64,000 nt of DNA, from NCBI GenBank assembly GCA_963711255.1, contig CAVQDO010000023.1, positions 198,390 to 262,389 of the forward strand, read 5' to 3'. Made by a program: the position numbers and the translations under genes. Numbering within the stretch: position 1 is the stretch's first letter; each line of letters begins with the position of its first letter. The notes under the pieces were generated by a model. The model ran no database searches, was not told the origin of the DNA, and saw nothing but the letters and a program-made list of their open reading frames with translations. Below are positions 1 through 9,319 of this stretch, in pieces. Origin of the DNA: GCA-2746365 sp963711255. Its GTDB lineage: Bacteria > Pseudomonadota > Gammaproteobacteria > SZUA-229.

Positions 1-602
1 ATATGAATATAACCTTTTGACTCCAGTTCTTTTAGCTGCCTGCTAATAACTTCACGTGCACTGCCCAGTTCTGCGGCAATATTCTGATGCGTTGAGCTCA
101 AAGTGTTTTTATCATCGCAGCGATCGAGCAGATGTTTTGCCAGTCGCACATCCAGTTTGCCAAAGGCAACTTCTTCTACCAGTGTAATCAGGTCGCTGAG
201 GTGTGAAGAAAATGCAGAAAATACCAGCGCTCGAAAATTTTCAGAATTTTTCATAGCCTCATTAAAAGGCTGCTCCGGGATGGCGAGGGCCTTTACGTCG
301 GTTTCTGTCGTGCCTTCCGCCGGATAATTTTTATGGCCAAACAGGCAGGATGTGGTTAATACACAGGAGTCGCCCCTGGATAAGCGGTATAGTAAAATTT
401 CGCGGCCATTTTCTGCACGGGTAAAGACTTTCACATGACCATCGAGCACGATGAGATAATTCGTACAGCTATCACCCTGGCGAAAGACGGTACTGCCGCG
501 TTTCAGTTTGACGATGTTTGATGAATCGAGTAAACGACTAATAATGTCATCGGCGGACTTTTCAATTTCGGGTAACAGCTCGCGCCAGTTATTTTCACTC
601 AT
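1..602 (-). CDS. Crp/Fnr family transcriptional regulator (3' part cut by window edge)
   Basis: Reading leftward from the ATG at 602-600, the frame stays open to the first base, giving about 200 residues of a family usually near 220-230. The start reads MSENNWRELLPEIEKSADDI. A cyclic-nucleotide-binding-like beta roll follows, with typical phrases such as FRQGDSCTNYLIVLDGHVKV and GREILLYRLSRGDSC. After a dimerisation helix comes a winged helix-turn-helix (HQNIAAELGSAREVISRQLK). The N-terminal cysteine cluster of oxygen-sensing FNR is absent, so a [4Fe-4S] sensor is unlikely. The ligand is not deducible. The C-terminal end lies outside the window. It is a transcription factor by family; its targets are unknown. 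Confidence 0.88.
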   Translation of the reverse strand, partial: MSENNWRELLPEIEKSADDIISRLLDSSNIVKLKRGSTVFRQGDSCTNYLIVLDGHVKVFTRAENGREILLYRLSRGDSCVLTTSCLFGHKNYPAEGTTETDVKALAIPEQPFNEAMKNSENFRALVFSAFSSHLSDLITLVEEVAFGKLDVRLAKHLLDRCDDKNTLSSTHQNIAAELGSAREVISRQLKELESKGYIH

Positions 603-612
603 ATTGTTTTGC

Positions 613-1193
613 CTAGGACTTGTACCAGTGATTACGCAGCGCGATGAGTACTTTATTACTGTAGACCCTTGAGCCACGGCTGCCGTTATACCGGGCCAGT
701 GCTTTATGCAGATCGCTGTTTTCCATGTCCAGATAATATTTCAATATCGTGCAGCCCATACGAAGGTTGGTCTTCATGTCTGATCAGGTTGTCATCTGGA
801 TGGCCTATCTCATCCAGCCAGAAAGGCATAACCTGCATCATACCCTGGGCGCCGGATTTTGAAATTGCATAACTGTCAAAATGACTTTCAACTTCTATCA
901 GTGCCAGCACCAGTTCGGGCTGGAGTTTCTGCGCGAGTGGCTTCGTGGTGAACCTGCTTAAGCATGGCGATGCGGGTATTTTCATCTTTGACAAATTTTT
1001 CCAGGCGGCGAGACATGTCCAGTAGCCATACCTCGGCATGAAAGCGGTCGTCAAAACTTTCTGCTGAATTAATCGCTTCGCTTAATAGCTGCCGCAGCTT
1101 CGGGTCGATAGCCTGCGAATCAGCGTACGAATGAAAGGGTAAAACCGTAGCTGTTACTATTATAAAAAGAAGTGTAATCAGATGTTTAATCAT
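613..1193 (-). pseudogene. Lytic transglycosylase (SLT family), broken by two frameshifts
   Basis: Three consecutive frames together encode one periplasmic transglycosylase. The first begins with a signal peptide (MIKHLITLLFIIVTATVLPF) and runs to KQVHHEATRA. The second carries the catalytic core LALIEVESHFDSYAISKSGA, then QGMMQVMPFW, with the family Glu in the ES pair. The third gives KTNLRMGCTILKYYLDMENS and ends HWYKS before TAG. Each frame change fits one extra base, near 926-928 (a run of three T) and near 780-786. Removing one base at each site restores a protein of about 190 residues that would cleave peptidoglycan glycan strands. Either the gene is decayed or the sequence carries two indel errors; a natural programmed shift is unlikely. 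Confidence 0.8.
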
Positions 1194-1301
1194 GTATTAA
1201 ATATACACAATAAAGCGCGTGAATGCTTTTAAATTACAAAAAATAACGCCTGATCTAACGGCAGTGCCAGTTTTATGGCCTTATTACTGCCGTATGTGAT
1301 A

Positions 1302-3005
1302 TTACTGCGCGTTAAGGAATGCAACGATTTCGTCGATAGCCATATCCTGGCTTTCTTCTTCATCGCGTTTTTTATATTCCACTTTATTTTCTTTCAAACC
1401 ACGATCGCCGATGACGATACGATGTGGGATGCCGATCAGATCCAGATCTGCCAGCATGCCACCGAGCCTGGCTTTTTCATCATAGAGTAATACATCAAGT
1501 CCAGCTGCCGTCAGTTCATGATAAAGCTTTATTGCTGCTTTACTGACATCTTCAGATTTTTGCATATTGATCGGTGCGATAGCGACATCAAATGGTGCCA
1601 GGCTGGCAGGCCAGATGATACCGTTATCATCATGATTCTGCTCTATGGCGGAAGCGACAATACGGCTGACACCTATACCATAACAGCCCATTGTCATAAT
1701 GGTTGCTTTGCCGTTTTCATCCAGCACAGTGGCATTCATGGCTTCAGAATACTTGGTACCAAGCTGGAATATATGGCCCACTTCAATGCCGCGAACAATC
1801 GATAAAGTGCCTTTACCGTCAGGGCTGGCATCACCTTCGACAATATTTCTTATGTCCGCTGCTTCAGCAACAGCGCAGTCGCGTTCCCAGTTGACGCCGG
1901 TCAGGTGTTTACCGTCCTGGTTGGCACCACAGACAAAATCGGCACACTGTAAAGCAGAATAATCAGCAATAACTTTAATGCTTAAATTAACAGGGCCCAG
2001 CGAACCGGCAGAGCAGCCGGCAGCCTGTTTAATCTGTTCGTCACTGGCAAAAGTTAGAGGTTCCGCCACCGCATCAAGGTGAGATGCTTTGATTTCATTC
2101 AGCTCATGATCACCGCGCAGTACCAGTGCGACCACGGTGTCTTCTTCACTGCCTTCAACCAGCAATGTTTTAAGGCATTGTGTGGCTGGCACCGATAAAA
2201 ACCGGCTGACTTCTTCAATACTATGTTGATCGGGCGTGTCTACCGTGGACATTTCTGCAGAAGCTTCAGGACGCGGCTCGGCGGGTGGCAGTGTCTCTGC
2301 TTTTTCTATATTGGCAGCGTAATTACTTTCAGAGGAAAATGCGATGGCATCTTCACCGGAATCGGCCAGTACATGAAACTCGTGTGAGCTGTTACCACCA
2401 ATTGAGCCGCTGTCAGCCATTACCGCGCGAAATTCCAGGCCCATGCGTGTAAAAATACTGCTGTAGGTCTGGTACATCAGGTCATAGGTTTCCTGCAGGC
2501 TTTGCTGGTTACTGTGAAAGGAGTAGGCATCTTTCATCAGAAATTCACGTGCCCGCATGACACCAAAGCGAGGACGTACTTCATCACGAAACTTGGTTTG
2601 AATCTGGTAATAGGTAACCGGCAGCTGTTTGTAACTGGAAAGTTCTTTACGTGCCATGTCGGTAATGATTTCTTCGTGCGTCGGGCCAAAACAAAACTCA
2701 CGCTGATGGCGGTCAGTTAAGCGCAGCAGTTCGGGACCATATTGTTCCCAGCGTCCGGACTCCTGCCATAATTCACTTGGCTGAACGGCTGGCATAAGAA
2801 CTTCCAGCGCACCGCAGCGGTCCATTTCCTGGCGAACAATGTTTTCAACCTTGCGCAACACACGCAGACCGAGCGGCAGCCAGGTGTAAAGCCCTGATGC
2901 CAGTTTCCTTATCAGGCCGGCACGCAGCATCAGCTGGTGGCTGCTAATCTCGGCGTCAGAAGGGGTTTCTTTTAAGGTTGTTAATTGAAATTTAGATAAA
3001 TACAT
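1302..3005 (-). CDS. proS: Prolyl-tRNA synthetase (ProS, bacterial type with editing insert)
   Basis: This cytoplasmic enzyme charges tRNA-Pro with proline. The class II core is clear: DAEISSHQLMLRAGLIRKLA at the N-terminus, motif 2 in RPRFGVMRAREFLMKDAYSF, motif 3 in GCYGIGVSRIVASAIEQNHD, then a C-terminal anticodon-binding domain. A YbaK-like cis-editing insert lies roughly at residues 220-380, as in bacterial ProS. With the start at MYLSKFQL the protein has 567 residues, close to the usual 570. An in-frame ATG ten codons upstream (3035) would add residues not normal for the family and would overlap the divergent gene, so it was not used. No strong ribosome binding site is visible. Confidence 0.97.
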   Translation of the reverse strand: MYLSKFQLTTLKETPSDAEISSHQLMLRAGLIRKLASGLYTWLPLGLRVLRKVENIVRQEMDRCGALEVLMPAVQPSELWQESGRWEQYGPELLRLTDRHQREFCFGPTHEEIITDMARKELSSYKQLPVTYYQIQTKFRDEVRPRFGVMRAREFLMKDAYSFHSNQQSLQETYDLMYQTYSSIFTRMGLEFRAVMADSGSIGGNSSHEFHVLADSGEDAIAFSSESNYAANIEKAETLPPAEPRPEASAEMSTVDTPDQHSIEEVSRFLSVPATQCLKTLLVEGSEEDTVVALVLRGDHELNEIKASHLDAVAEPLTFASDEQIKQAAGCSAGSLGPVNLSIKVIADYSALQCADFVCGANQDGKHLTGVNWERDCAVAEAADIRNIVEGDASPDGKGTLSIVRGIEVGHIFQLGTKYSEAMNATVLDENGKATIMTMGCYGIGVSRIVASAIEQNHDDNGIIWPASLAPFDVAIAPINMQKSEDVSKAAIKLYHELTAAGLDVLLYDEKARLGGMLADLDLIGIPHRIVIGDRGLKENKVEYKKRDEEESQDMAIDEIVAFLNAQ

Positions 3006-3025
3006 AGTTTGGGATACTCGGTAGA

Positions 3026-4975
3026 ATGAGCGCATTTTACCAACTAATGAGATTTATGCGACTGAGTTTTTCACATTACTGCCGTGTTTTGATTTTATGT
3101 GTTAGCGGCAGCGTGCAGCCATATACAGTCGGTGTTGCTTATGCCAGCGGCAGTGAACAGATTGAGGCAGCCATAGCCGATGCTGAACGTTTGCAGTTGG
3201 CGGAGCACGAAAGCTGGTTGTCACTATTGCACTATAAGCATGAAACCGTTCTGCGGCGCTTTATCAGCCAGGTGGATGATGCGGACTTCTTTCTGGCGGA
3301 GAATGGCAAAAGTGATGCCAGGGCCGAGTTGATAGCGGATATAAAGGCCTTTTTCCGCGGCCCTGAAAACAGGCATGCCCAGTGTCTTTTTCCTGCACGC
3401 TGGTGGTGGTTAAAGCAGCAGCTCGGCCTGCCTGATAGCCATGATGTGCGCTGTCCGCTACTGGAATCATTCATGATTCGAGTTGCGCATCACCGCTTGT
3501 ATCTGGTATTTCCGACCATGTACTTAAATAATCCCGGTTCGACATTTGGTCATACCTTTCTGCGATTTGATTCAGAAGATGAGTCGATCCTGCTTTCAGA
3601 TACATTAAATTATGCTGCCCGTGTTGACCGCAGCGACAATATTATCAGCTACGTAAGTAAAGGCCTGTTCGGTGGTTACCAGGGGATATTTCGCATGAAA
3701 CCGTATTACAAAACGGTACAGGAATACAGCAATATTGAAAACCGTGACATATGGGAATACCGGCTGAATTTTACCGAGGCAGAAATACAGCAGCTGGTCA
3801 GGCATGTATGGGAAGTTAAAGCTGTCGACTTTGATTATTACTTTTTTAGAGAGAACTGTGCCTACCGCCTGCTGGCATTGCTCGATGTGGTGCGTCCCGG
3901 TATGCATCTGACAGGCAGTAATGCATTTCCTGTAAATGCCATACCGGTAGATACTGTGCGCGCACTGGATGATGCCGGTGTCATTGAGTCCAGAAAGTTT
4001 CGCGCCTCGCTGGCATCACAGATTAATGCTGATTTCGATCAGCGCAGCCGCCAGCATGTTTCTTTAGTACTCGATATCCTTGCTGATGAAAACCTGGATA
4101 AAGAAGCAATTGATAATCGATTAAAGACTTTAGTTCAGGATTCGGAAAAGCTGGCAGTGTTGACGCAGAGTTACAATATCCTTCATTTTAGAGGAAGTTC
4201 TTCATCAGGCAGGGCGCAGCACCTGTTGCAGTTAATGAATGATTACTCAGCAAGTGCGGCTGATAGTGCTGATGACAAAGAGGAGACTGAACTGACCTCA
4301 CCTGAAAAAGGTCACAGGTCAGTGCGTTTTGCCGCCGGCTACGGCGAACAAAATAGTGCACAATATATCGATCTGAAATTTCGTCCTGCGTTTCATGATT
4401 TACTTGATGCGCCCCAGGGTTATATTGATGGTGCAGCAATTAACGTATTTGATACACGTTTAAAATGGTTTACAGGAGATTCGAATGAAAGCAGGCTTAG
4501 ACTGGAGAGCCTGAGTTTTTTTAATGTCACTTCGTTTAGTCCATTAAGGCGCTGGAAAAAATCCTTATCGTGGACACTGGATTTCAGTTTTAATCGGCGA
4601 CAGCTAAGTGAGACACATTCAGCAGGACAGTTCATGAGCCGTGCCGGAGCCGGCTTTAGTGTCAGGATGAATCAATTAACGCCGTTTATTTTACTGAACG
4701 CCGAATGGGATCTGTCTGCCCAATACGATAAGGGTTATAGCCTGTTTGCCGGGTTACAGGCCGGTCTGCATTTCAATTATGCAAGTAGTCAGTTTTTAAT
4801 GAGTTATGAAAAGGCGAATGCTGTATCAGGATTTGATCTTGAGCATTCAAATTCAGAGGTACAGTGGCAATATAATTTGCAGGTTAATCACGCTGTTCGT
4901 GTCAGCTACAGGCGTACCGAATACGACTTTTTTACTGACGAGGACTGGTCGCTAAACTACCACTACTACTTTTAA
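3026..4975 (+). CDS. DUF4105 (Lnb N-terminal-like) envelope protein with probable C-terminal beta-barrel
   Basis: This 649-residue protein is transcribed divergently from proS, only about 20 bp away. It starts with a basic and hydrophobic export segment, then a helical region. The conserved DUF4105 core carries phrases such as PTMYLNNPGSTFGHTFLRFD, LLSDTLNYAAR and FYNENC-like FRENCAYRLLALLD. The last 200 residues alternate polar and aromatic strands and end in HYYF, the terminal aromatic expected of an outer-membrane barrel. The conserved Asn/His/Cys positions resemble those of the cysteine-peptidase-like Lnb periplasmic domain, but no reaction is known to me. In-frame Met at codons 8 and 11 are alternative starts. 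Confidence 0.75.
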   Translation: MSAFYQLMRFMRLSFSHYCRVLILCVSGSVQPYTVGVAYASGSEQIEAAIADAERLQLAEHESWLSLLHYKHETVLRRFISQVDDADFFLAENGKSDARAELIADIKAFFRGPENRHAQCLFPARWWWLKQQLGLPDSHDVRCPLLESFMIRVAHHRLYLVFPTMYLNNPGSTFGHTFLRFDSEDESILLSDTLNYAARVDRSDNIISYVSKGLFGGYQGIFRMKPYYKTVQEYSNIENRDIWEYRLNFTEAEIQQLVRHVWEVKAVDFDYYFFRENCAYRLLALLDVVRPGMHLTGSNAFPVNAIPVDTVRALDDAGVIESRKFRASLASQINADFDQRSRQHVSLVLDILADENLDKEAIDNRLKTLVQDSEKLAVLTQSYNILHFRGSSSSGRAQHLLQLMNDYSASAADSADDKEETELTSPEKGHRSVRFAAGYGEQNSAQYIDLKFRPAFHDLLDAPQGYIDGAAINVFDTRLKWFTGDSNESRLRLESLSFFNVTSFSPLRRWKKSLSWTLDFSFNRRQLSETHSAGQFMSRAGAGFSVRMNQLTPFILLNAEWDLSAQYDKGYSLFAGLQAGLHFNYASSQFLMSYEKANAVSGFDLEHSNSEVQWQYNLQVNHAVRVSYRRTEYDFFTDEDWSLNYHYYF

Positions 4976-5003
4976 ATAATGAAAATATAAATCTCACAAT
5001 TTT

Positions 5004-5342
5004 TTAGAAGGTGCGTTCATCCCAGCCCCACATATGGCGTTCCGGGCTGGAAAACTCAATATATATTCGTGAGCTGCTGATATTGAGTTCGGTATTGATA
5101 AAACCGCATATTTTTGCTGAAAAGTCTGCCGTATTGTTTTCCGGCAAACCCAGGCTTTTTAATTTTACGTGGGCGGCGGCTTCGTTACTGCCAGCAAAAA
5201 GCAGGGTTTGCTCGTGCTGAACTTTTACCATAACGTAACTTTCAGGTTTGCCCAGCATATCAGCAGCAAGTTTTGAGGCGTTTTCAGCAAATGTAATGCT
5301 GTTATCGATGACGATGTTGGTAGTTATTTCTAAAAGTGGCAT
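5004..5342 (-). CDS. MIF-like tautomerase family protein
   Basis: This is a 112-residue homologue of macrophage migration inhibitory factor and 4-oxalocrotonate tautomerase proteins. The start chosen is the ATG that gives MPLLEITTNI, because removal of Met exposes the Pro used as catalytic base in this superfamily, and AAGGAA lies at a good distance upstream. An 18-codon longer frame exists but would bury the proline. Supporting phrases are KLAADMLGKPESYVMVKVQ and the C-terminal NISSSRIYIEF, matching the usual MIF pattern, and the length matches (about 114). The physiological substrate is unknown. It lies just downstream of the DUF4124 gene, on the same strand. Confidence 0.85.
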   Translation of the reverse strand: MPLLEITTNIVIDNSITFAENASKLAADMLGKPESYVMVKVQHEQTLLFAGSNEAAAHVKLKSLGLPENNTADFSAKICGFINTELNISSSRIYIEFSSPERHMWGWDERTF

Positions 5343-5386
5343 AAGAATTTTTCCTTGCTGAATTAACGGCTGAATTAACGACCAAT

Positions 5387-5878
5387 CTAGCGACAATACT
5401 CACGTTGTTTCTTTTTTGCAGCAGAAAGACGTTGCTGACGCTGTTTCTCGCTGAGGAACACATATTCGCCTTTTTTAGAAATCTCCCGCATGCGTCCACG
5501 ACTATTGATCGATGCAATATCACTTTTGGCCTCGTCACATAAGCGGCGTTTTTCTTTTTTTGATATTTTGGGCTTTTCGGGTTTCTCGGGTTTTTTGTCT
5601 TTATTCTCAGTATTAGTGTCTGCGTCGGGCGATGCGGTATCCTGAGTTTCAGCATTATTTGCCTTGCCCGCATCATCTGCCTGCTTGATCTGCCGGGGAC
5701 TGGTGGTTTCATTCTGGCGGATAGTCATCTTTTGCGCCGATGAATCGAGCGGGCGTTCACCGTAATGAACCTGGCCATTTTCATCAACCCACTTATAGAC
5801 ACCTGCATGTGTTGAGGATATAAATAATAAACTGATGCTAAATGCCAGCAGGCCCGCGAAAAGTGCTTTAATAGTCAT
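5387..5878 (-). CDS. DUF4124 domain exported protein
   Basis: The 163-residue protein has a signal peptide (about residues 1-25, ending THAG). The short DUF4124 domain follows at once: VYKWVDENGQVHYGERPLDS, the Tyr-Lys-Trp-Val-Asp pattern that defines the family. The rest is a charged, low-complexity region rich in Asp, Lys, Pro and Glu, then a basic Arg/Gln segment ending REYC. DUF4124 proteins are common in gammaproteobacterial periplasms, but their role is not established. The gene ends about 45 bp upstream of the tautomerase start and may be cotranscribed with it. Confidence 0.8.
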   Translation of the reverse strand: MTIKALFAGLLAFSISLLFISSTHAGVYKWVDENGQVHYGERPLDSSAQKMTIRQNETTSPRQIKQADDAGKANNAETQDTASPDADTNTENKDKKPEKPEKPKISKKEKRRLCDEAKSDIASINSRGRMREISKKGEYVFLSEKQRQQRLSAAKKKQREYCR

Positions 5879-6036
5879 ATTCTGTATCTCGACCAGTGGT
5901 GGTTTATGGATTAGCCCATTGTTCAGCCTGTTGATGTAAAATAGTCGTTAATGTATATAAAATCAACTTTGATGTAACATCCCTGTTGAGTGGTACTCTT
6001 GCTTCTTCATATATTTAGTGTAGCGAATAATTAATA

Positions 6037-6933
6037 ATGGCTGATCGTCGATTAAAAATATTTCATACTGTGGCTCGTCTGCTGAATTTCACCAAGGCCG
6101 GTGAACAGCTGCATATGACACAACCAGCGGTGACCTTTCAGATTCGCCAGCTGGAAGATCAGTTTAATACCCGCCTGTTTGATCGTACGCATAATAAAGT
6201 TACGCTGACTGAAGCCGGTAAACAGGTGTATATGTACGCTGACCGTATCCTTAAGCTTTATGATGATATGACGCATAGCATCACAGAAATGACCGGAGAC
6301 GTCAGTGGCGGGGTGTCACTGGGCGCCAGTACTACCATTGCTGAGTATATGCTGCCACTATTGATTGGTGAGTTTAAGGTCAAGTTTCCAGACGTGAATA
6401 TCAGCCTGAAAGAATCCAATTCGGAAGATATTATCGCCATGGTCGAGAATAACGTGGTGGATCTGGCGATAGTTGAAGGCTCTGTCACTAACAAAAATTT
6501 AATCGTAGAACAGTGCCGGGTTGATCAGTTACTGGTGATTATGCCAAATAATCATCCGCTGGCGAAAGAAACCACCCTGCATGTCAGGGATATACTGGGA
6601 CATCCTTTTATTTGCCGTGAAAGCGGCTCGGGAACGCAGGAAGCTATTACTAACTACGTTGAATTGCAGAGCCCTGACAGTATATTGAATGTCTGTTTTG
6701 AATTGAGCAGTCCGGAAGCCATCAAGGGTGCAGTCGAAGCCGGTATGGGTATTTCCATTGTCTCTCGTGCCAGCATCGAGAAAGAACTAAAGCTGGGGAC
6801 GCTGACAGCGGTCGAACTGTTGCCAAAACTGGAACGCCCATTCTCTTTCGTGCGGCAGCGTTATAAATTTAAATCCCGTGCTGCGGATGAACTGCTGGGC
6901 TTCGCCCAGGAGTTCTGTAAAAATATGGTTTAA
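6037..6933 (+). CDS. LysR family transcriptional regulator
   Basis: A 298-residue protein of normal LysR length. Residues 1-60 form the winged helix-turn-helix (KIFHTVARLLNFTKAGEQLH, then TQPAVTFQIRQLEDQFNTRL). The remainder is a periplasmic-binding-protein-like effector domain containing GGVSLGASTTIAEYMLPLLI and GMGISIVSRASIEKEL. It resembles the CysB/CysL/CbbR side of the family in general build, but the effector cannot be read from sequence. It is divergent from the DUF4124 gene, across about 160 bp. The small unknown gene and the AI-2E transporter follow on the same strand. Confidence 0.93.
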   Translation: MADRRLKIFHTVARLLNFTKAGEQLHMTQPAVTFQIRQLEDQFNTRLFDRTHNKVTLTEAGKQVYMYADRILKLYDDMTHSITEMTGDVSGGVSLGASTTIAEYMLPLLIGEFKVKFPDVNISLKESNSEDIIAMVENNVVDLAIVEGSVTNKNLIVEQCRVDQLLVIMPNNHPLAKETTLHVRDILGHPFICRESGSGTQEAITNYVELQSPDSILNVCFELSSPEAIKGAVEAGMGISIVSRASIEKELKLGTLTAVELLPKLERPFSFVRQRYKFKSRAADELLGFAQEFCKNMV

Positions 6934-7012
6934 GCCGGCTTTAGCAGTATCTACAGGCCCCATATTATCGAATACTCGTCAATCAGGAACTCGTAACCTC
7001 AGGAACACTGGC

Positions 7013-7384
7013 ATGGCTCAGAATAACAATCGATCGATTAAAAGTGGTCAGCAATTGCTCGATCTTTATGAAGCAATGGATGATCAGCGCAAGCAAAGTC
7101 TGTGTGACTTTGCTGACTTTTTATATGCACAGGCTGATCCGGTAGTAAAAGAAATCCCAGAACCTGCGGTGATAGAGCGTCCGCCCCAGGAAACCGTTGT
7201 CGGTGCCATTAAACGGCTTAAAACCACCTATCACATGGTAGAGAGCATGACAGTCTTTTCAAAGGCTTCCTCGTTAATGACTGATCATATGATTAAAGGC
7301 CGTGACCCGGTGGAAGTTATTGATGAGATGGAAAGTCTTTTTGAAGATGCCTATAAGCAACTTCTGGAAAATGAAGAGAAATAA
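7013..7384 (+). CDS. Small conserved-looking protein of unknown function
   Basis: I do not recognise this 123-residue protein. The start is the ATG giving MAQNNNRSIKSGQQLLDLYE, preceded by AGGA; an upstream in-frame ATG would run back into the LysR gene. It is soluble and mostly helical. An amphipathic N-terminal part (LYEAMDDQRKQSLCDFADFL) is followed by a Pro-rich linker (PEPAVIERPPQE), then a helical C-terminal half ending in an acidic DEMESLFEDAYKQLLENEEK. It lies 3 bp upstream of the AI-2E transporter gene, so the two are almost certainly cotranscribed and perhaps act together. Confidence 0.7.
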   Translation: MAQNNNRSIKSGQQLLDLYEAMDDQRKQSLCDFADFLYAQADPVVKEIPEPAVIERPPQETVVGAIKRLKTTYHMVESMTVFSKASSLMTDHMIKGRDPVEVIDEMESLFEDAYKQLLENEEK

Positions 7385-7387
7385 GTA

Positions 7388-8446
7388 ATGATTGATGTTA
7401 TCAAGAGCTGGTTTGAAAAGCATTTTTCAGATCCGCAGGCAATAATCCTGGTATCAATACTGTTGCTTGGCGGTATCCTGGTATTGTACTGGGGGAAAAT
7501 ACTGACGCCGGTACTGGCCGGCATTATTATTGCCTATGTACTTGAAGGGCTGGTAAAAAAAGTCAGTGCTTTTGGGGTGCCACGGTTTGCCTCTTTCATG
7601 TTCAGTTATACCCTGTTTATTACCTCACTGGGGCTGATTTTATTTGGCCTGGTGCCGCTGGTTATCAGCCAGGTTTCCCAGCTGGTAATTGATTTTCCGC
7701 GGATATTAGGCAAGGTACAGGACCTGATACTTACAATACCAGAAAAATACCCGGTATTTGCTGACCAGGAAATAGAAAAAATGCTGGGCAGCTTTACCAG
7801 CGAGCTGGTTAGTGTCGGGCAGACACTGGTATCGGTTTCGCTATCTTCTGCGGTTGATGCGTTTACCGTACTGGTTTACCTGATTGTGGTGCCGCTGCTG
7901 GTTTTCTTCTTGCTGAAGGATAAAGAAGTTATAGTGAAATGGTTCAGGCGCTTTTTACCCGAAGAACGCGGCCTGGCTTATTCCGTATGGAAAGAAGTGG
8001 ATGCCAAAATGGGCAACTATATTCGCGGCAAACTGCTGGAAATTGTCATTGTCGGCATCGCCACATTTATACCGCTGAAAGTGATGGGCATGAACTATGC
8101 TGCCACCATGAGCCTGCTGGTTGGTCTGTCCGTTATTATTCCTTACGTCGGCGCCGTTGCTGTCACTATTCCGGTAGCGGCGATTGCCTGGTTTCAATGG
8201 GGGGCAAGCAGCGATTTTGTTTATCTTATGATTGCCTACCTGGTGGTTCAATTCATGGACGGCAACGTACTGGTACCGTTACTGTTTTCTGAAGTGGTCA
8301 ATATGCACCCGGCTGCTATTATCATTGCGGTGCTGTTTTTTGGTGGCCTGTGGGGAGTATGGGGTGTGTTCTTTGCCATTCCGCTGGCAACCTTAGTGCA
8401 GGCGGTAATCAATTCCTGGCCTTCTATACAGAGTAAAGCGGTTTAA
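7388..8446 (+). CDS. AI-2E/PerM family membrane transporter
   Basis: The 352-residue inner-membrane protein has about seven or eight hydrophobic segments arranged as in the AI-2E transporter (PerM/YdiK/TqsA) family. There are paired helices at residues 18-60, a long amphipathic stretch around 85-150, and then a C-terminal bundle. Family phrases include VPLLVFFLLKDKEVIVKWFR, VGLSVIIPYVGAVAVTIPVA and MDGNVLVPLLFSEVVNMHP. Members export autoinducer-2 or act as Na+/H+ antiporters; the substrate here is undetermined. It is probably coupled to the small gene 3 bp upstream. Its stop codon abuts a GCAGAGACGCAGAG-type palindrome that may stop transcription. Confidence 0.9.
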   Translation: MIDVIKSWFEKHFSDPQAIILVSILLLGGILVLYWGKILTPVLAGIIIAYVLEGLVKKVSAFGVPRFASFMFSYTLFITSLGLILFGLVPLVISQVSQLVIDFPRILGKVQDLILTIPEKYPVFADQEIEKMLGSFTSELVSVGQTLVSVSLSSAVDAFTVLVYLIVVPLLVFFLLKDKEVIVKWFRRFLPEERGLAYSVWKEVDAKMGNYIRGKLLEIVIVGIATFIPLKVMGMNYAATMSLLVGLSVIIPYVGAVAVTIPVAAIAWFQWGASSDFVYLMIAYLVVQFMDGNVLVPLLFSEVVNMHPAAIIIAVLFFGGLWGVWGVFFAIPLATLVQAVINSWPSIQSKAV

Positions 8447-8532
8447 CCGCAGAGACGCAGAGAAAAGCCTTATCTCTTAGGTTTTACAAATTCGATTGTA
8501 TTTTATTCTCTGCGCCTCCGCGTCTCTACGCT
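8447..8532. repeat. Palindromic repeat, family A copy 1
   Basis: The left arm CCGCAGAGACGCAGAG and the right arm CTCTGCGCCTCCGCGTCTCT form an imperfect inverted repeat around an AT-rich spacer. It fills the gap between the convergent AI-2E transporter and PepSY genes, so it could act as a bidirectional terminator. Four more copies lie at 34.2, 38.9, 40.5 and 43.1 kb. Confidence 0.85.
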
Positions 8533-8542
8533 AAATGATTTA

Positions 8543-9319
8543 TTATCGATGATGCTTACGATAATGCTTTTTCCTGCGCATTTTTCTGCGTCGGCTGCTC
8601 CAAACCCAGAGTCCGCTGAACGATAACCAGAGCAGGGCGATGGCTGCGGCATCCATCAGGTAGACACCAAACTGTCCCAGTATTCGGCCGCTGTGCAGAT
8701 CGAGAATGACACGTTCCAGCTTCAGCCCGTTGCCACGAAAAGCAATCAGCAATTTTTCTCTTTCACTGTCATCAAGGGTATAGTTTTCTGTCCACTCGAT
8801 GCCCTCATCGCTGATAACGTCCCAGTCAAGTATATGTTCGTCGGCCATGTAATACAGCGGCTCACTGGTTTCAATGACCGGGCGTTTGTATTTCATGCCA
8901 AGCCGCTGAATATCACTGAAACTGATACTGGTTGTGATACGTTCAATTAATTCGCCTTCAAACGACAGCAGGATGATTTCATTATCCAGCGCCACAACAA
9001 TAAACTGTTCAGCGGCAATCGCGCCGTGTATGTTTTGTTCCAGCCGGGTGATGGCACTGTCATTAAAGAACAGTTGTTGATGCCAGGCACTGATGATGTG
9101 TTCTTTTACGCGGAAAGATACCGGTTCATCGTCGGGTTCTATTCCATACCAGCCGAGCAACCATGAGTTATTAACATAGGTTTCATCCAGCTTTAACTTT
9201 TCGGTATGGTTTAGCATGATACCGGTTATGGACAGTATGATAACCAGCACGATGGCCATTAAACCAATTCGGCGGTGCCATAAAAAAGCAGTAAATTTAC
9301 CGGGTTTTCGCTTAGTCAT
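8543..9319 (-). CDS. PepSY-associated membrane protein
   Basis: The 258-residue protein has an N-terminal membrane helix right after a basic start (FTAFLWHRRIGLMAIVLVII), a large periplasmic region and a C-terminal membrane helix (LMDAAAIALLWLSFSGLWVW) followed by a very basic tail. This is the layout of PepSY-TM proteins, which are often linked to iron reduction and periplasmic electron transfer. His residues at the first helix (LWHRR) could help bind haem, as proposed for relatives, but this is inference. Its ATG overlaps the stop codon of the upstream FMN-binding gene by one base, which suggests translational coupling and joint function. Confidence 0.82.
   Translation of the reverse strand: MTKRKPGKFTAFLWHRRIGLMAIVLVIILSITGIMLNHTEKLKLDETYVNNSWLLGWYGIEPDDEPVSFRVKEHIISAWHQQLFFNDSAITRLEQNIHGAIAAEQFIVVALDNEIILLSFEGELIERITTSISFSDIQRLGMKYKRPVIETSEPLYYMADEHILDWDVISDEGIEWTENYTLDDSEREKLLIAFRGNGLKLERVILDLHSGRILGQFGVYLMDAAAIALLWLSFSGLWVWSSRRRKMRRKKHYRKHHR

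Noticed and set aside
3003..3035. proS start at the upstream ATG (3035)
   Set aside because: Adds ten residues absent from relatives and overlaps the divergent DUF4105 start.
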